From: Bombella pollinis
GTDB lineage: Bacteria; Pseudomonadota; Alphaproteobacteria; Acetobacterales; Acetobacteraceae
Assembly: GCF_026385485.1 (NCBI RefSeq)
Contig: NZ_JANIDX010000001.1
Coordinates: 62,001 to 126,000, forward strand
Length of the DNA stretch: 64,000 nt
Direction: 5' to 3'
In this document: one piece after another, positions 25,745 through 33,519 of the stretch
How the letters are laid out: each line of letters opens with the position of its first letter
Position numbering within the stretch: position 1 is the first letter of the stretch
Position numbers and translations under genes: made by a program
Notes under the pieces: model-generated
The model's database searches: none
Seen by the model: only the letters and a program-made list of their open reading frames with translations
Told to the model about the DNA's origin: nothing

Positions 25745-26935
25745 TCATCCTGCTGGGATTGTCACCACAGCACCACCACTATGGCTAGTTGCTGCAAGTG
25801 TGCTGAGGACTTGGACCATCGTAAAAGCTTCCTTACTCCGGAAGTCCGTGTCGGAAATCCAATACCAGCATTTTTTATAAAAAACAGCAGCATACGCGCC
25901 TTCTGGAGCTTCTTTACCAGAATGGATCACCACCTCCGGGCGGCTCTCAATCCCAACTTGGCCAATCGTTGGCAATGTTCGGCCAGAATGGACATCCTTC
26001 TCTGGCACTTCCATTTCGTAAGAGAGCTGCGTCAACATAGCGAGCATTGAACGCGTAAGAATGGCGATTTGCCCTTCCTTCTTCGGGTAGGGACCATACA
26101 CAATCTCTGCTTCATTTATCTCGGCATTAAGGTGCAATAACCGCCGCACCTCACCTTGAATCGCCTGTAAGTTACTGTCGGCCGTACTGGTGAGGACAAG
26201 ATATATATGCTCGTTCGGCTGGCCATTGCCCCCCTTGCCTCCATTACTATCCGTCCCTGAAGAAGGGCCTGCTTGTTTACCCCCCTTTGATGAAGACGGA
26301 TCATCTGTCGCAATACGCACCGTCATAGCCCCAGCTAATTGAAGCTGACGTAAATCATGCAATAAAAGATAAAAGCGGACCGACCCTCCCCCAAAAGGCC
26401 CCACCCCCCGCACATTCGAGAGGCCATCAATAGATTGTGCTGTCAGCCGCAAGAGCGTATCAATCGCCATTCCCCCAAGGCTAAGCGGCATAATCGCTAC
26501 AGGAGAAATAGGGCGAACAATATTTTCCGCATATTGCTCCCCTGTTAAAGGCTGGTAAGTGATAGTTGGGTTCTCCGCTTGGGACATAGTGCCTGTCCCA
26601 AAGAGGTAATTACTTACCGCAGATGCCGGATAACCATAATACCCGCCTGAAAAACTACGCGAGAAGTTATAGCCAGCAATCACCTGCGTTGTATCCAAAA
26701 AGGCCGGTGGCTCCCCATAACGCAACCGCACGATATTGAGCAGCATTTCCCGCTTTTGCACCTCACCAAGGGCGCGGGAATAAGCAAGTTGGTCATGCCG
26801 CATACGCTCTGGGCCAAGCGTCAAACACCCCCCAAGTGCGAGAGGCAATACACATGCCCACAACGATAATGCGACACGCCCCTGCCACCTGCTACAGTCA
26901 TTTTTCCACCAGCATATGGAATAAAGCCGCGCCAC
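25745..26935 (-). CDS. Conserved hypothetical lipoprotein
   Basis: A 396-residue protein starting at GTG 26935 (no upstream ATG in frame), with a long N-terminal region leading to a lipobox LGGC at Cys37. After the cysteine comes an RHDQLAYSRALGEVQKREMLLNIVRLRYGE block that recalls a widespread proteobacterial hypothetical family. A Gly/Tyr stretch follows (SFSGGYYGYPAS). A Ser/Gly-rich insertion (roughly 210-235) contains GGKGGNG. I do not recognise a function. Two overlaps or near-overlaps link it to the glycosyltransferase downstream. It diverges from dnaK across a 314-base region. Confidence 0.75.
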   Translation of the reverse strand: MARLYSICWWKNDCSRWQGRVALSLWACVLPLALGGCLTLGPERMRHDQLAYSRALGEVQKREMLLNIVRLRYGEPPAFLDTTQVIAGYNFSRSFSGGYYGYPASAVSNYLFGTGTMSQAENPTITYQPLTGEQYAENIVRPISPVAIMPLSLGGMAIDTLLRLTAQSIDGLSNVRGVGPFGGGSVRFYLLLHDLRQLQLAGAMTVRIATDDPSSSKGGKQAGPSSGTDSNGGKGGNGQPNEHIYLVLTSTADSNLQAIQGEVRRLLHLNAEINEAEIVYGPYPKKEGQIAILTRSMLAMLTQLSYEMEVPEKDVHSGRTLPTIGQVGIESRPEVVIHSGKEAPEGAYAAVFYKKCWYWISDTDFRSKEAFTMVQVLSTLAATSHSGGAVVTIPAG

Positions 26936-27249
26936 AAAACCCAGCTTACAAGATAAAGATTTCAGGCCAGACAGGGGAGAACTCCTAATAAAGACAGCAT
27001 GTTATAGTCACACTACCTCAGCTTAACGCAGATGCTACGCTTCTCCAACGAGAAAACATGCCCGTCCCTTATAGGAAAATCAGCTATCTTTTCCAGCTTT
27101 TCCCTCTTGAAAGAGCAATATAGACTTACCAAATCGGTCCTACGGGCCTGTAGGCTTGCCTACCAGCCCGACCTGATAACGTCACAATAGGGTTTCCACC
27201 CGATGCCTTGAGGGGGTTGGGGGACGCCGCTGAAAAGGGACAAATCGTC
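26936..27249. other. 314-base divergent intergenic region, lipoprotein gene / dnaK
   Basis: No gene is supported here. It is locally AT-richer than its flanks. It contains a weak heat-shock-like promoter candidate, an imperfect hairpin in the dnaK leader at 27143-27170 (CGGGC...GCCCG with a TAGGC/GCCTA inner stem and two mismatches), and the dnaK Shine-Dalgarno AAAAGGGA at 27234-27241. No CIRCE element is present. Confidence 0.6.
27106..27130 (+). promoter_or_regulatory. Weak sigma-32-like promoter candidate for dnaK
   Basis: CTTGAA (27106-27111) and CTTACC (27125-27130) are separated by 13 bases, followed by AAAT. The -35 half matches the heat-shock consensus well; the -10 half only partly matches the alphaproteobacterial CYTATNT form. 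Placement about 120 bases before dnaK is reasonable. This is inference from a short match. Confidence 0.3.
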
Positions 27250-29148
27250 ATGGGTAAAATTATTGGTATTGACCTTGGGACAACCAACTCCTGCGTTGCT
27301 GTGCGCGAGGGGAATGAGAACAAGGTTATCGAAAACAGCGAGGGTGCCCGCACCACCCCATCCGTCGTTGCCTTCACTGATAGTGGGGAGCGTTTGGTTG
27401 GTCAGGCCGCAAAACGTCAGGCTGTCACAAACCCTGCCAACACGCTTTATGCTGTAAAACGTCTGATTGGCCGTCGTTTTGACGACCCCACCGTTGCTAA
27501 GGACCAAAAGACCGTTCCTTACGAGATCGTCAAAGGCGATAATGGCGATGCGTGGGTGCGTGCCCGTGACGAGAACTACGCCCCCTCCCAGATTTCCGCC
27601 TTCGTGCTCGGCAAGATGAAGGAAACCGCTGAGGCTTATCTCGGTGAGAAAGTGACAGAAGCCGTCATCACCGTTCCGGCTTACTTTAACGATGCTCAAC
27701 GCCAAGCCACGCGCGATGCTGGTCGTATCGCTGGGCTAGATGTTAAGCGCATCATTAACGAGCCAACCGCCGCTGCCCTCGCTTATGGGCTTGAGAAAGG
27801 CGATTCTGGCAATGTGGCTGTGTATGACCTCGGCGGTGGTACATTCGATATTTCCATTCTGGAAATCTCCGATGGTGTGATCGAAGTGAAATCCACCAAC
27901 GGTGATACCTTCCTCGGTGGTGAAGACTTCGATAATAAGCTGATCGATTATCTGGCTGATGAGTTTAAACGGGAGCAGGGGTTAGACCTCCGCACTGATA
28001 AAATGGCTCTCCAACGCCTGAAGGAAGCTGCCGAGAAGGCTAAGATTGAGCTTTCCTCCGCGAAGGAGACAGAGGTCAACCTGCCCTTCATCACCGCTGA
28101 CGCTTCTGGGCCGAAACATCTTGTCGTCAAGGTGACCCGTGCAAAGCTTGAGAGCCTCGTTGACGACCTTATTAAGCGGTCTCTGGAGCCTTGCCGCAAG
28201 GCCCTCAAGGATGCAGAACTGACACCGGCCGACATTAAAGAGGTTATCCTCGTTGGTGGGCAGACCCGTATGCCCAAAGTTGTGGAGAGCGTTAAAGAGT
28301 TCTTCGGCAAAGAGCCTGCCCGCAATGTGAACCCTGATGAAGTGGTTGCCATCGGTGCGGCTGTGCAGGGTGGTGTTCTCCAAGGTGACGTCAAAGACGT
28401 GCTGCTGCTGGATGTGACCCCACTCTCCCTCGGTATTGAGACGCTGGGCGGTGTCTTTACACGTCTGATCGACCGTAACACGACGATCCCGACTAAAAAG
28501 AGCCAGACCTTCTCCACCGCTGAGGATAATCAGCCAGCTGTGACCATTAAGGTCTTCCAAGGTGAGCGCGAAATGGCCGCAGATAACAAGCTGCTCGGCA
28601 ATTTTGACCTCACAGGCATTGCCCCGGCCCCGCGTGGTCAGCCGCAAATTGAGGTGACATTCGATATTGATGCTAACGGTATCGTCAATGTCTCCGCCAA
28701 GGATAAGGCAACTGGCAAGGAACAGAACATCTCCATTAAGGGCGATGGTGGTCTCTCTGAAGCCGATATTGATCGCATGGTCAAAGAAGCTGAGGAAAAT
28801 GCCTCTGCCGATAAGGCCCGCCGTGAGCTTGTGGACCTCCGCAATAGCACCGAGGCCATGATCCATCAGACCGAGAAGACCCTCTCCGAGGCTGGTGATA
28901 AAGTCCCTGCTGCTGATAAGAGCGAGGCAGAAGACGCTATCAAAAAGGCTCGCGAAGCCCTTGGTGGTGAGGATGCTGAGGCCATTAAAAAGGCCAGTGA
29001 GCATCTTACTCAAGTCGCTATGAAGGTTGGGCAAGCGGCTCACCAAGCTGGGGCTGGTGAGGCAGAAGGTCAGCCTGCTGGCGGCAAGCCAGAGGAAGAT
29101 ATTGTCGATGCCGAGTTTGAGGACGTTGACGATAAAACAAAGAAATAA
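27250..29148 (+). CDS. dnaK: Hsp70 chaperone DnaK
   Basis: A 632-residue Hsp70. Start at 27250 after AAAAGGGA; the frame opens earlier but MGKIIGIDLGTTNSC is the true N-terminus. The nucleotide-binding domain has the phosphate motifs IDLGTTNSC and DLGGGTFDISIL plus the adenosine motif GGQTRMPKV. The linker DVLLLDVTPLSLGIETLGG joins the substrate-binding domain, and the lid ends in an acidic tail with EEDIVDAEFEDVDD. It works with DnaJ and GrpE in ATP-driven protein folding. Codon use is strongly biased, consistent with high expression. Long antisense frames (27160-27705, 27982-29046) are by-products of that bias. Confidence 0.98.
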   Translation: MGKIIGIDLGTTNSCVAVREGNENKVIENSEGARTTPSVVAFTDSGERLVGQAAKRQAVTNPANTLYAVKRLIGRRFDDPTVAKDQKTVPYEIVKGDNGDAWVRARDENYAPSQISAFVLGKMKETAEAYLGEKVTEAVITVPAYFNDAQRQATRDAGRIAGLDVKRIINEPTAAALAYGLEKGDSGNVAVYDLGGGTFDISILEISDGVIEVKSTNGDTFLGGEDFDNKLIDYLADEFKREQGLDLRTDKMALQRLKEAAEKAKIELSSAKETEVNLPFITADASGPKHLVVKVTRAKLESLVDDLIKRSLEPCRKALKDAELTPADIKEVILVGGQTRMPKVVESVKEFFGKEPARNVNPDEVVAIGAAVQGGVLQGDVKDVLLLDVTPLSLGIETLGGVFTRLIDRNTTIPTKKSQTFSTAEDNQPAVTIKVFQGEREMAADNKLLGNFDLTGIAPAPRGQPQIEVTFDIDANGIVNVSAKDKATGKEQNISIKGDGGLSEADIDRMVKEAEENASADKARRELVDLRNSTEAMIHQTEKTLSEAGDKVPAADKSEAEDAIKKAREALGGEDAEAIKKASEHLTQVAMKVGQAAHQAGAGEAEGQPAGGKPEEDIVDAEFEDVDDKTKK

Positions 29149-29164
29149 TCGCTTATAATAAGGT

Positions 29165-29191
29165 GGAGCCCGGCCCTTTTTGCGGGGCTCC
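29165..29191 (+). terminator. Hairpin after dnaK
   Basis: GGAGCCC/GGGCTCC stem with a 13-base loop just past the dnaK stop. No T-run follows, so it may be a pause or stability hairpin rather than a terminator. A second, complete terminator lies downstream. Confidence 0.5.
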
Positions 29192-29204
29192 CCTTCCTGC
29201 GATT

Positions 29205-29244
29205 GGCGTCAATTCCCCCACTCACTGGGGGGTGACGCCTTTTT
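29205..29244 (+). terminator. Rho-independent terminator between dnaK and dnaJ
   Basis: Outer stem GGCGTCA/TGACGCC and inner stem CCCCCA/TGGGGG with a CTCAC loop, followed by TTTTT. It would reduce transcription from dnaK into dnaJ, giving less DnaJ than DnaK, or force dnaJ to use its own promoter. Confidence 0.85.
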
Positions 29245-29320
29245 GCATAAGGGACAGACCATCATCACCCGGCCCTTCCTTTATCCGGGTGCCCGCTCCC
29301 CTGCGTGACTGAGGACCATT

Positions 29321-30457
29321 ATGGCTACACGAATGGATTATTACGAGACACTCAGTGTCTCCCGCACAGCAAGCGGTGCAGAGATTAAAAAAGCGTATCG
29401 TAAATTAGCAATGCGCTACCATCCCGACCGCAACCCCGATGATGAGGAAGCGGAAAGAAAGTTTAAGGAAGTCAACGCCGCTTATGAAGTCCTAAAGGAC
29501 GAGCAAAAACGTGCTGCCTATGACCGTTACGGCCATGATGCTTTCGAAAACGGCATGGGCGGTGGAGCAGGTGGCTTTGGCGGTGGCTTCGGCGGGTTTG
29601 ATGCTGGTGGCCTTGGCGATATTTTTGAGCAAATGTTCAATATGGGTGGCCGCCGCGCCCGCCAACAACGCCAAGCTGAGGACATACAAGTCCAAATCGA
29701 CATCACCCTAACAGAGGCCTTCTCTGGCGTGCGGAAGGAAATTGAAGTCCCCACCCGCAAGGCCTGCTCCAGCTGCCAAGGCTCTGGCTCGGCAGACCCT
29801 AACGGCAGCAAACAAACCTGCCAAACGTGCCACGGGCAAGGGGCTGTGCGTGTACAACGCGGCTTCTTTGTAGTGGAACAACCCTGCCCAACCTGTCACG
29901 GTGCAGGGCAAACGGTGAGCAATCCGTGCCGTAGCTGCCATGGCAGCGGGACCGAAGCCGCAAAAGAGACTGTCGCGGTTGATATCCCCGCCGGGATTGA
30001 AGATGGCACACGCATCCGCCTTGCTGGCAAAGGCGAAGCCGGGGGCGAGGGTGTCCAACCGGGGGATCTTTATGTCCTCATCACAGTGGATAGCCATAAT
30101 ATCTTCGAGCGCGATGGGGCCACCATCCAATGCCGCGTCCCCTTACGAATGACCCAAGCCGCCTTGGGTGATGAGATTGAAGTCCCGCTCATTGATGGGG
30201 GACGAACAATGGTGAAAATCCCTGCCGGGACGCAAACAGGCGATAATTTCCGCCTACGCGGGAAGGGCTTCTCCGTCCTGCACTCCAAAGCGCGGGGGGA
30301 TATGTATATCCGCATCACGGTAGAAACCCCAAGCCACCTCACCAAACGTCAACGCGAATTGCTTGAGGAGTTCGAGGCAGAGAGCAAAGACCATAGCAAG
30401 GGCAGCCCCGAGCATGATGGCTTCTTTGCCCATGTTAAAAAGTTCTGGGAGCGATAA
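29321..30457 (+). CDS. dnaJ: Hsp40 co-chaperone DnaJ
   Basis: A 378-residue type I DnaJ. The J domain (about 5-70) has the HPD motif in RYHPDRNPD that stimulates DnaK ATPase. A Gly/Phe-rich linker follows (GGGAGGFGGGFGGFDAGG). The zinc-finger domain has four repeats: CSSCQGSG, CQTCHGQG, CPTCHGAG, CRSCHGSG. The C-terminal substrate-binding domains are complete. Start follows GAGGA. It lies between dnaK and dapB, a conserved alphaproteobacterial order. Confidence 0.97.
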   Translation: MATRMDYYETLSVSRTASGAEIKKAYRKLAMRYHPDRNPDDEEAERKFKEVNAAYEVLKDEQKRAAYDRYGHDAFENGMGGGAGGFGGGFGGFDAGGLGDIFEQMFNMGGRRARQQRQAEDIQVQIDITLTEAFSGVRKEIEVPTRKACSSCQGSGSADPNGSKQTCQTCHGQGAVRVQRGFFVVEQPCPTCHGAGQTVSNPCRSCHGSGTEAAKETVAVDIPAGIEDGTRIRLAGKGEAGGEGVQPGDLYVLITVDSHNIFERDGATIQCRVPLRMTQAALGDEIEVPLIDGGRTMVKIPAGTQTGDNFRLRGKGFSVLHSKARGDMYIRITVETPSHLTKRQRELLEEFEAESKDHSKGSPEHDGFFAHVKKFWER

Positions 30458-30469
30458 GGGCAGAGCATC

Positions 30470-31225
30470 ATGAGCAACATTCTCTCTCCCCGCATCGGCA
30501 TTGCGGGCATTACCGGGCGGCTAGGGCAGCTTTGTGCGGAGGAAGCAGGCCCGCATCTCGCAGGCGGGCTGTCCCGCACGGCTGACCCTGCGCGTCATAT
30601 CACCAGCGAAGCCGATGCGCTTGGGCGTGAATGTGACGTGATTATTGATGTCAGCCATGCAAGCCTTGTCCCCACTCACGCCCGTGCCTTTACGCAAGCA
30701 GGGTGTGCGTGGGTCCTCGGCACAACGGGGTTAGATGCCGCAGCACAACACGCTGTAGAACAAGCAGCCGAGCATATCGCTGTCCTCCAAGCGGCGAATT
30801 TTTCTCCTGCGCTTACTATGTTGCTCTCCCTCGCACGCCAACTCGGCGCAGCCTTGCCAGATTATGATGCGGAAATTGTGGAGACACATCATCGCCAAAA
30901 GCTAGATGCCCCCTCCGGCACAGCTCTCGCCATTGGGCGGGCTGTTGCTGCAGGACGAGAGGCAGAGTTTGAGCAGGTTAAACGGTTAGACCAAAATGGT
31001 AAGCGGCCTGATGGGGCCATCGGTTTTGCCTCCCTCCGCGGGGGGCAAGTTATTGGCGAGCATGAGCTGCGCTTCCTCACCACCGATGAAGAAATTACCC
31101 TCTCCCACCGCGCATTAGACCGCCGCGTCTTCGCCCGTGGTGCGCTTAAAGCAGCCCTCTGGTTAGCACAGCCTCACCGCAAAGCAGGGCTATACAGCAT
31201 GCAGGATGTGCTCAACACACCGTAA
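30470..31225 (+). CDS. dapB: 4-hydroxy-tetrahydrodipicolinate reductase
   Basis: A 251-residue NAD(P)H-dependent enzyme of the lysine/diaminopimelate pathway. The N-terminal nucleotide-binding motif is GIAGITGRLGQ (10-20). The catalytic block VETHHRQKLDAPSGTA contains His140/His141 and Lys144. Length is at the short end of the 240-275 family range but no domain is missing. It starts 12 bases after dnaJ, so it is probably cotranscribed. The product feeds peptidoglycan and lysine synthesis together with asd, which is also in this window. Confidence 0.95.
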   Translation: MSNILSPRIGIAGITGRLGQLCAEEAGPHLAGGLSRTADPARHITSEADALGRECDVIIDVSHASLVPTHARAFTQAGCAWVLGTTGLDAAAQHAVEQAAEHIAVLQAANFSPALTMLLSLARQLGAALPDYDAEIVETHHRQKLDAPSGTALAIGRAVAAGREAEFEQVKRLDQNGKRPDGAIGFASLRGGQVIGEHELRFLTTDEEITLSHRALDRRVFARGALKAALWLAQPHRKAGLYSMQDVLNTP

Positions 31226-31239
31226 TTGTTCCCCCTCAT

Positions 31240-31281
31240 GGCCATGTTGCGCGTCTTTTTTCCTACCCTGCCAACATGGCC
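31240..31281 (+). promoter_or_regulatory. Perfect 10-bp inverted repeat in the metK leader
   Basis: GGCCATGTTG (31240-31249) and CAACATGGCC (31272-31281) are exact reverse complements around a 22-base loop that contains a T6 run. It starts 14 bases after the dapB stop. It could terminate the dnaJ-dapB transcript or form part of a regulatory leader for metK; the region 31226-31469 contains no gene. A T7 run at 31435-31441 behind a weak G-rich hairpin lies 28 bases before metK. Confidence 0.5.
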
Positions 31282-31469
31282 TAACAAGCGGAAAATACGC
31301 ACTTTCTTTACAATCCAATCCCACGCGTTGAAATGTAAAGAACGCGCTAACCCTTGACCTCAGAGCGTTTTTCAGCCAAGCGATTAGGTTCTTCATGTCC
31401 TGTCGCTTGTGCCTTTCGGGGGGCAGGGGCAGCCTTTTTTTCACCACTCATTCCCTGCGAGGTCCCTGA

Positions 31470-32654
31470 GTGCGCAATCACGGCGATTTTCTTTTTACTT
31501 CTGAATCCGTTTCCGAAGGTCATCCCGATAAAGTAGCAGACCGTATCTCCGATACCGTCCTAGATGCTTACCTTGAGGCCGAGCCAGAAGCCCGCGTAGC
31601 TTGTGAAACACTGGTTACTACGAATCGTGTCATTCTTGCTGGCGAAGTTCGCGGCCCTAAAGCTGTCGAAGATACATTGATCGACCGCGCCCGCGAGGCC
31701 ATCAAAGATATTGGTTATGACCAAGAGGGCTTCTCTTGGAAACATGCTGAAATCACCTCCCTCCTCCACGCACAATCTGCCGATATTGCTGTCGGTGTTG
31801 ATAGTGCTGGCGATAAGGATGAAGGCGCAGGCGACCAAGGCATTATGTTCGGCTTTGCTACACGTGAAACAGCAGAGCTTATGCCTGCTCCGCTCTTTTA
31901 CGCCCAAAGCATCCTAGAGCGCATCCGCGATTATCGTAAGCAAGGCGATGCACGCGGCGTGGGCCTACTACCTGATGCTAAAAGCCAAGTCACGCTGCGC
32001 TATGTGGATGGCAAACCTGTTGGGGCGACCTCTGTTGTGGTCTCCACCCAACATGCAGAAGGTATGCGCCAAAACACCATCCGCGAAATGGTGCGTGAGA
32101 CTGTCCGGGAGGTCCTGCCCGAAGGGTGGATGTGCCCAGAGCATGAGTTCTACGTCAACCCGACAGGCAATTTCGTCATCGGGGGGCCAGATGGCGATGC
32201 CGGGCTAACAGGCCGCAAAATTATTGTGGATACTTACGGCGGGGCTGCCCCTCATGGCGGCGGAGCTTTCTCCGGGAAGGACCCGACCAAGGTGGACCGC
32301 TCTGCTGCTTATGCCGCACGCTATCTGGCTAAGAATGTCGTTGCAGCGGACCTCGCAGACCGTTGCACCATCCAGCTTAGCTACGCGATTGGCGTCTCCC
32401 GTCCGCTCTCTGTTTATGTGGACCTGGATGGTTCTGGCAAAGATGTGGATGAAGTTCGCCTCGGCGCGTTGCTCAATGAGATTGTAGATCTCTCCCCCCG
32501 TGGCATCCGCGAGCGTCTGCGTCTTAACCGGCCTATCTACAGCAAAACAGCCGCTTACGGGCATTTTGGCCGTATTCCTGACCCTGCGTTAGATAACTTC
32601 ACATGGGAAAATACGGACCTTGCCGAGCAGCTTAAAAGCGCGCTCAATCGCTGA
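31470..32654 (+). CDS. metK: S-adenosylmethionine synthetase
   Basis: A 394-residue enzyme making SAM from methionine and ATP. The start is GTG 31470, 7 bases after GCGAGG. Family motifs are FTSESVSEGHPDKVADRISD near the N-terminus, GAGDQGIMFGFAT in the first third and GGGAFSGKDPTKVDRSAAY around the central domain. Length matches the norm. Codon use is biased like dnaK, implying high expression. metK-trmB adjacency is common in Alphaproteobacteria. The 244-base leader is long and structured; no known SAM riboswitch class could be recognised by eye. Confidence 0.97.
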   Translation: MRNHGDFLFTSESVSEGHPDKVADRISDTVLDAYLEAEPEARVACETLVTTNRVILAGEVRGPKAVEDTLIDRAREAIKDIGYDQEGFSWKHAEITSLLHAQSADIAVGVDSAGDKDEGAGDQGIMFGFATRETAELMPAPLFYAQSILERIRDYRKQGDARGVGLLPDAKSQVTLRYVDGKPVGATSVVVSTQHAEGMRQNTIREMVRETVREVLPEGWMCPEHEFYVNPTGNFVIGGPDGDAGLTGRKIIVDTYGGAAPHGGGAFSGKDPTKVDRSAAYAARYLAKNVVAADLADRCTIQLSYAIGVSRPLSVYVDLDGSGKDVDEVRLGALLNEIVDLSPRGIRERLRLNRPIYSKTAAYGHFGRIPDPALDNFTWENTDLAEQLKSALNR

Positions 32655-32663
32655 AGTCCTACA

Positions 32664-32685
32664 GGGAGGGGCATAAGCCCCTCCC
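32664..32685 (+). terminator. GC-rich hairpin after metK
   Basis: A perfect 9-bp stem GGGAGGGGC/GCCCCTCCC with an ATAA loop, 9 bases past the metK stop. No T-run follows, so termination efficiency is uncertain. Confidence 0.55.
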
Positions 32686-32770
32686 CCTCTGCCAGCCTCC
32701 GCTTCCTCTCCATGTTCAGCATGAAAAGGGAGTGGGGGCTTTTTATCATCCTCAACTTTAGTGCCCGATT

Positions 32771-33466
32771 GTGCTTGAAGACCTCAAACCCCAGCCCGAA
32801 CGCCTCTATGGCCGCCAACGTGGCCATCCCCTCCGCCCACGCCAGCAACGCTTGCTCGATGAGGCCCTCCCGCGTGTTCATTTCCGCAATATGGCCGCCC
32901 CGTTGGAAGGCTTCGGCAAGCCTGTCTCTCAACTCTTCTTAGAGATTGGCTTTGGTGGTGGTGAGCATGCTTATGACCAAGCCGCTCGCAACCCAGAGGC
33001 TGGCTATATCGCAGCGGAAGTGTTTGATAATGGCGTTTGCTCCCTCCTCTCGCGCATCATCCCAGAGGGGGAAGAAGCCACAGCCTTAGGGCCGGATAAT
33101 CTACGCCTTTGGGCAGAAGATGGCCGCCAATTATTAAAAGGCCTGCCCGATTCCTGCTTAGACCGCGCCTATCTCATGTTTCCCGACCCGTGGCCTAAAG
33201 CCCGCCATGCGAAGCGGCGTTTCATCCATCCAGAGAATCTGCGCCATATGGCTCGGCTGCTTAAACCCGGTGCGCCGTGGCGTGTCGCAAGTGACCACCC
33301 TGTCTATCAAGACTGGGTCACAGAAGTGATGAGCCAGCAAACGCTCTTTGAGGCCCCACCGCCCGCCTTAGAACGCCCCGCAGATTGGTCCCCCACACGC
33401 TATGAGGCCAAAGCCTTCCGTGAAGGGCGGCAGCCTTTTTACTGGACCTTTACACGCAAAGGGTGA
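32771..33466 (+). CDS. trmB: tRNA (guanine-N7-)-methyltransferase
   Basis: A 231-residue SAM-dependent methyltransferase that makes m7G46 in tRNA variable loops. Motif I is LEIGFGGGEH, and the TrmB-specific FPDPWPKARHAKRRF sits mid-protein. The C-terminus has the SPTRYEAKAFREGRQPFYW block typical of the family. The start is GTG 32771, the first in-frame start after a stop, with no clear Shine-Dalgarno. It follows metK, whose product is its methyl donor. Confidence 0.94.
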   Translation: MLEDLKPQPERLYGRQRGHPLRPRQQRLLDEALPRVHFRNMAAPLEGFGKPVSQLFLEIGFGGGEHAYDQAARNPEAGYIAAEVFDNGVCSLLSRIIPEGEEATALGPDNLRLWAEDGRQLLKGLPDSCLDRAYLMFPDPWPKARHAKRRFIHPENLRHMARLLKPGAPWRVASDHPVYQDWVTEVMSQQTLFEAPPPALERPADWSPTRYEAKAFREGRQPFYWTFTRKG

Positions 33467-33519
33467 GATACCTTCTCTGACCACTCTTTATGTTCCCTGT
33501 AAGCAGTAGGAGTCCCCTC

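Noticed and set aside
27982..29046. 354-residue minus-strand frame inside dnaK, and a 181-residue one at 27160-27705
   Set aside because: They mirror a highly codon-biased gene. There is no Shine-Dalgarno, no recognisable domain and dnaK is certain on the plus strand.
31190..31447. 85-residue minus-strand frame over the metK leader
   Set aside because: No Shine-Dalgarno, no signature, and it runs through the inverted repeat and the dapB 3' end.
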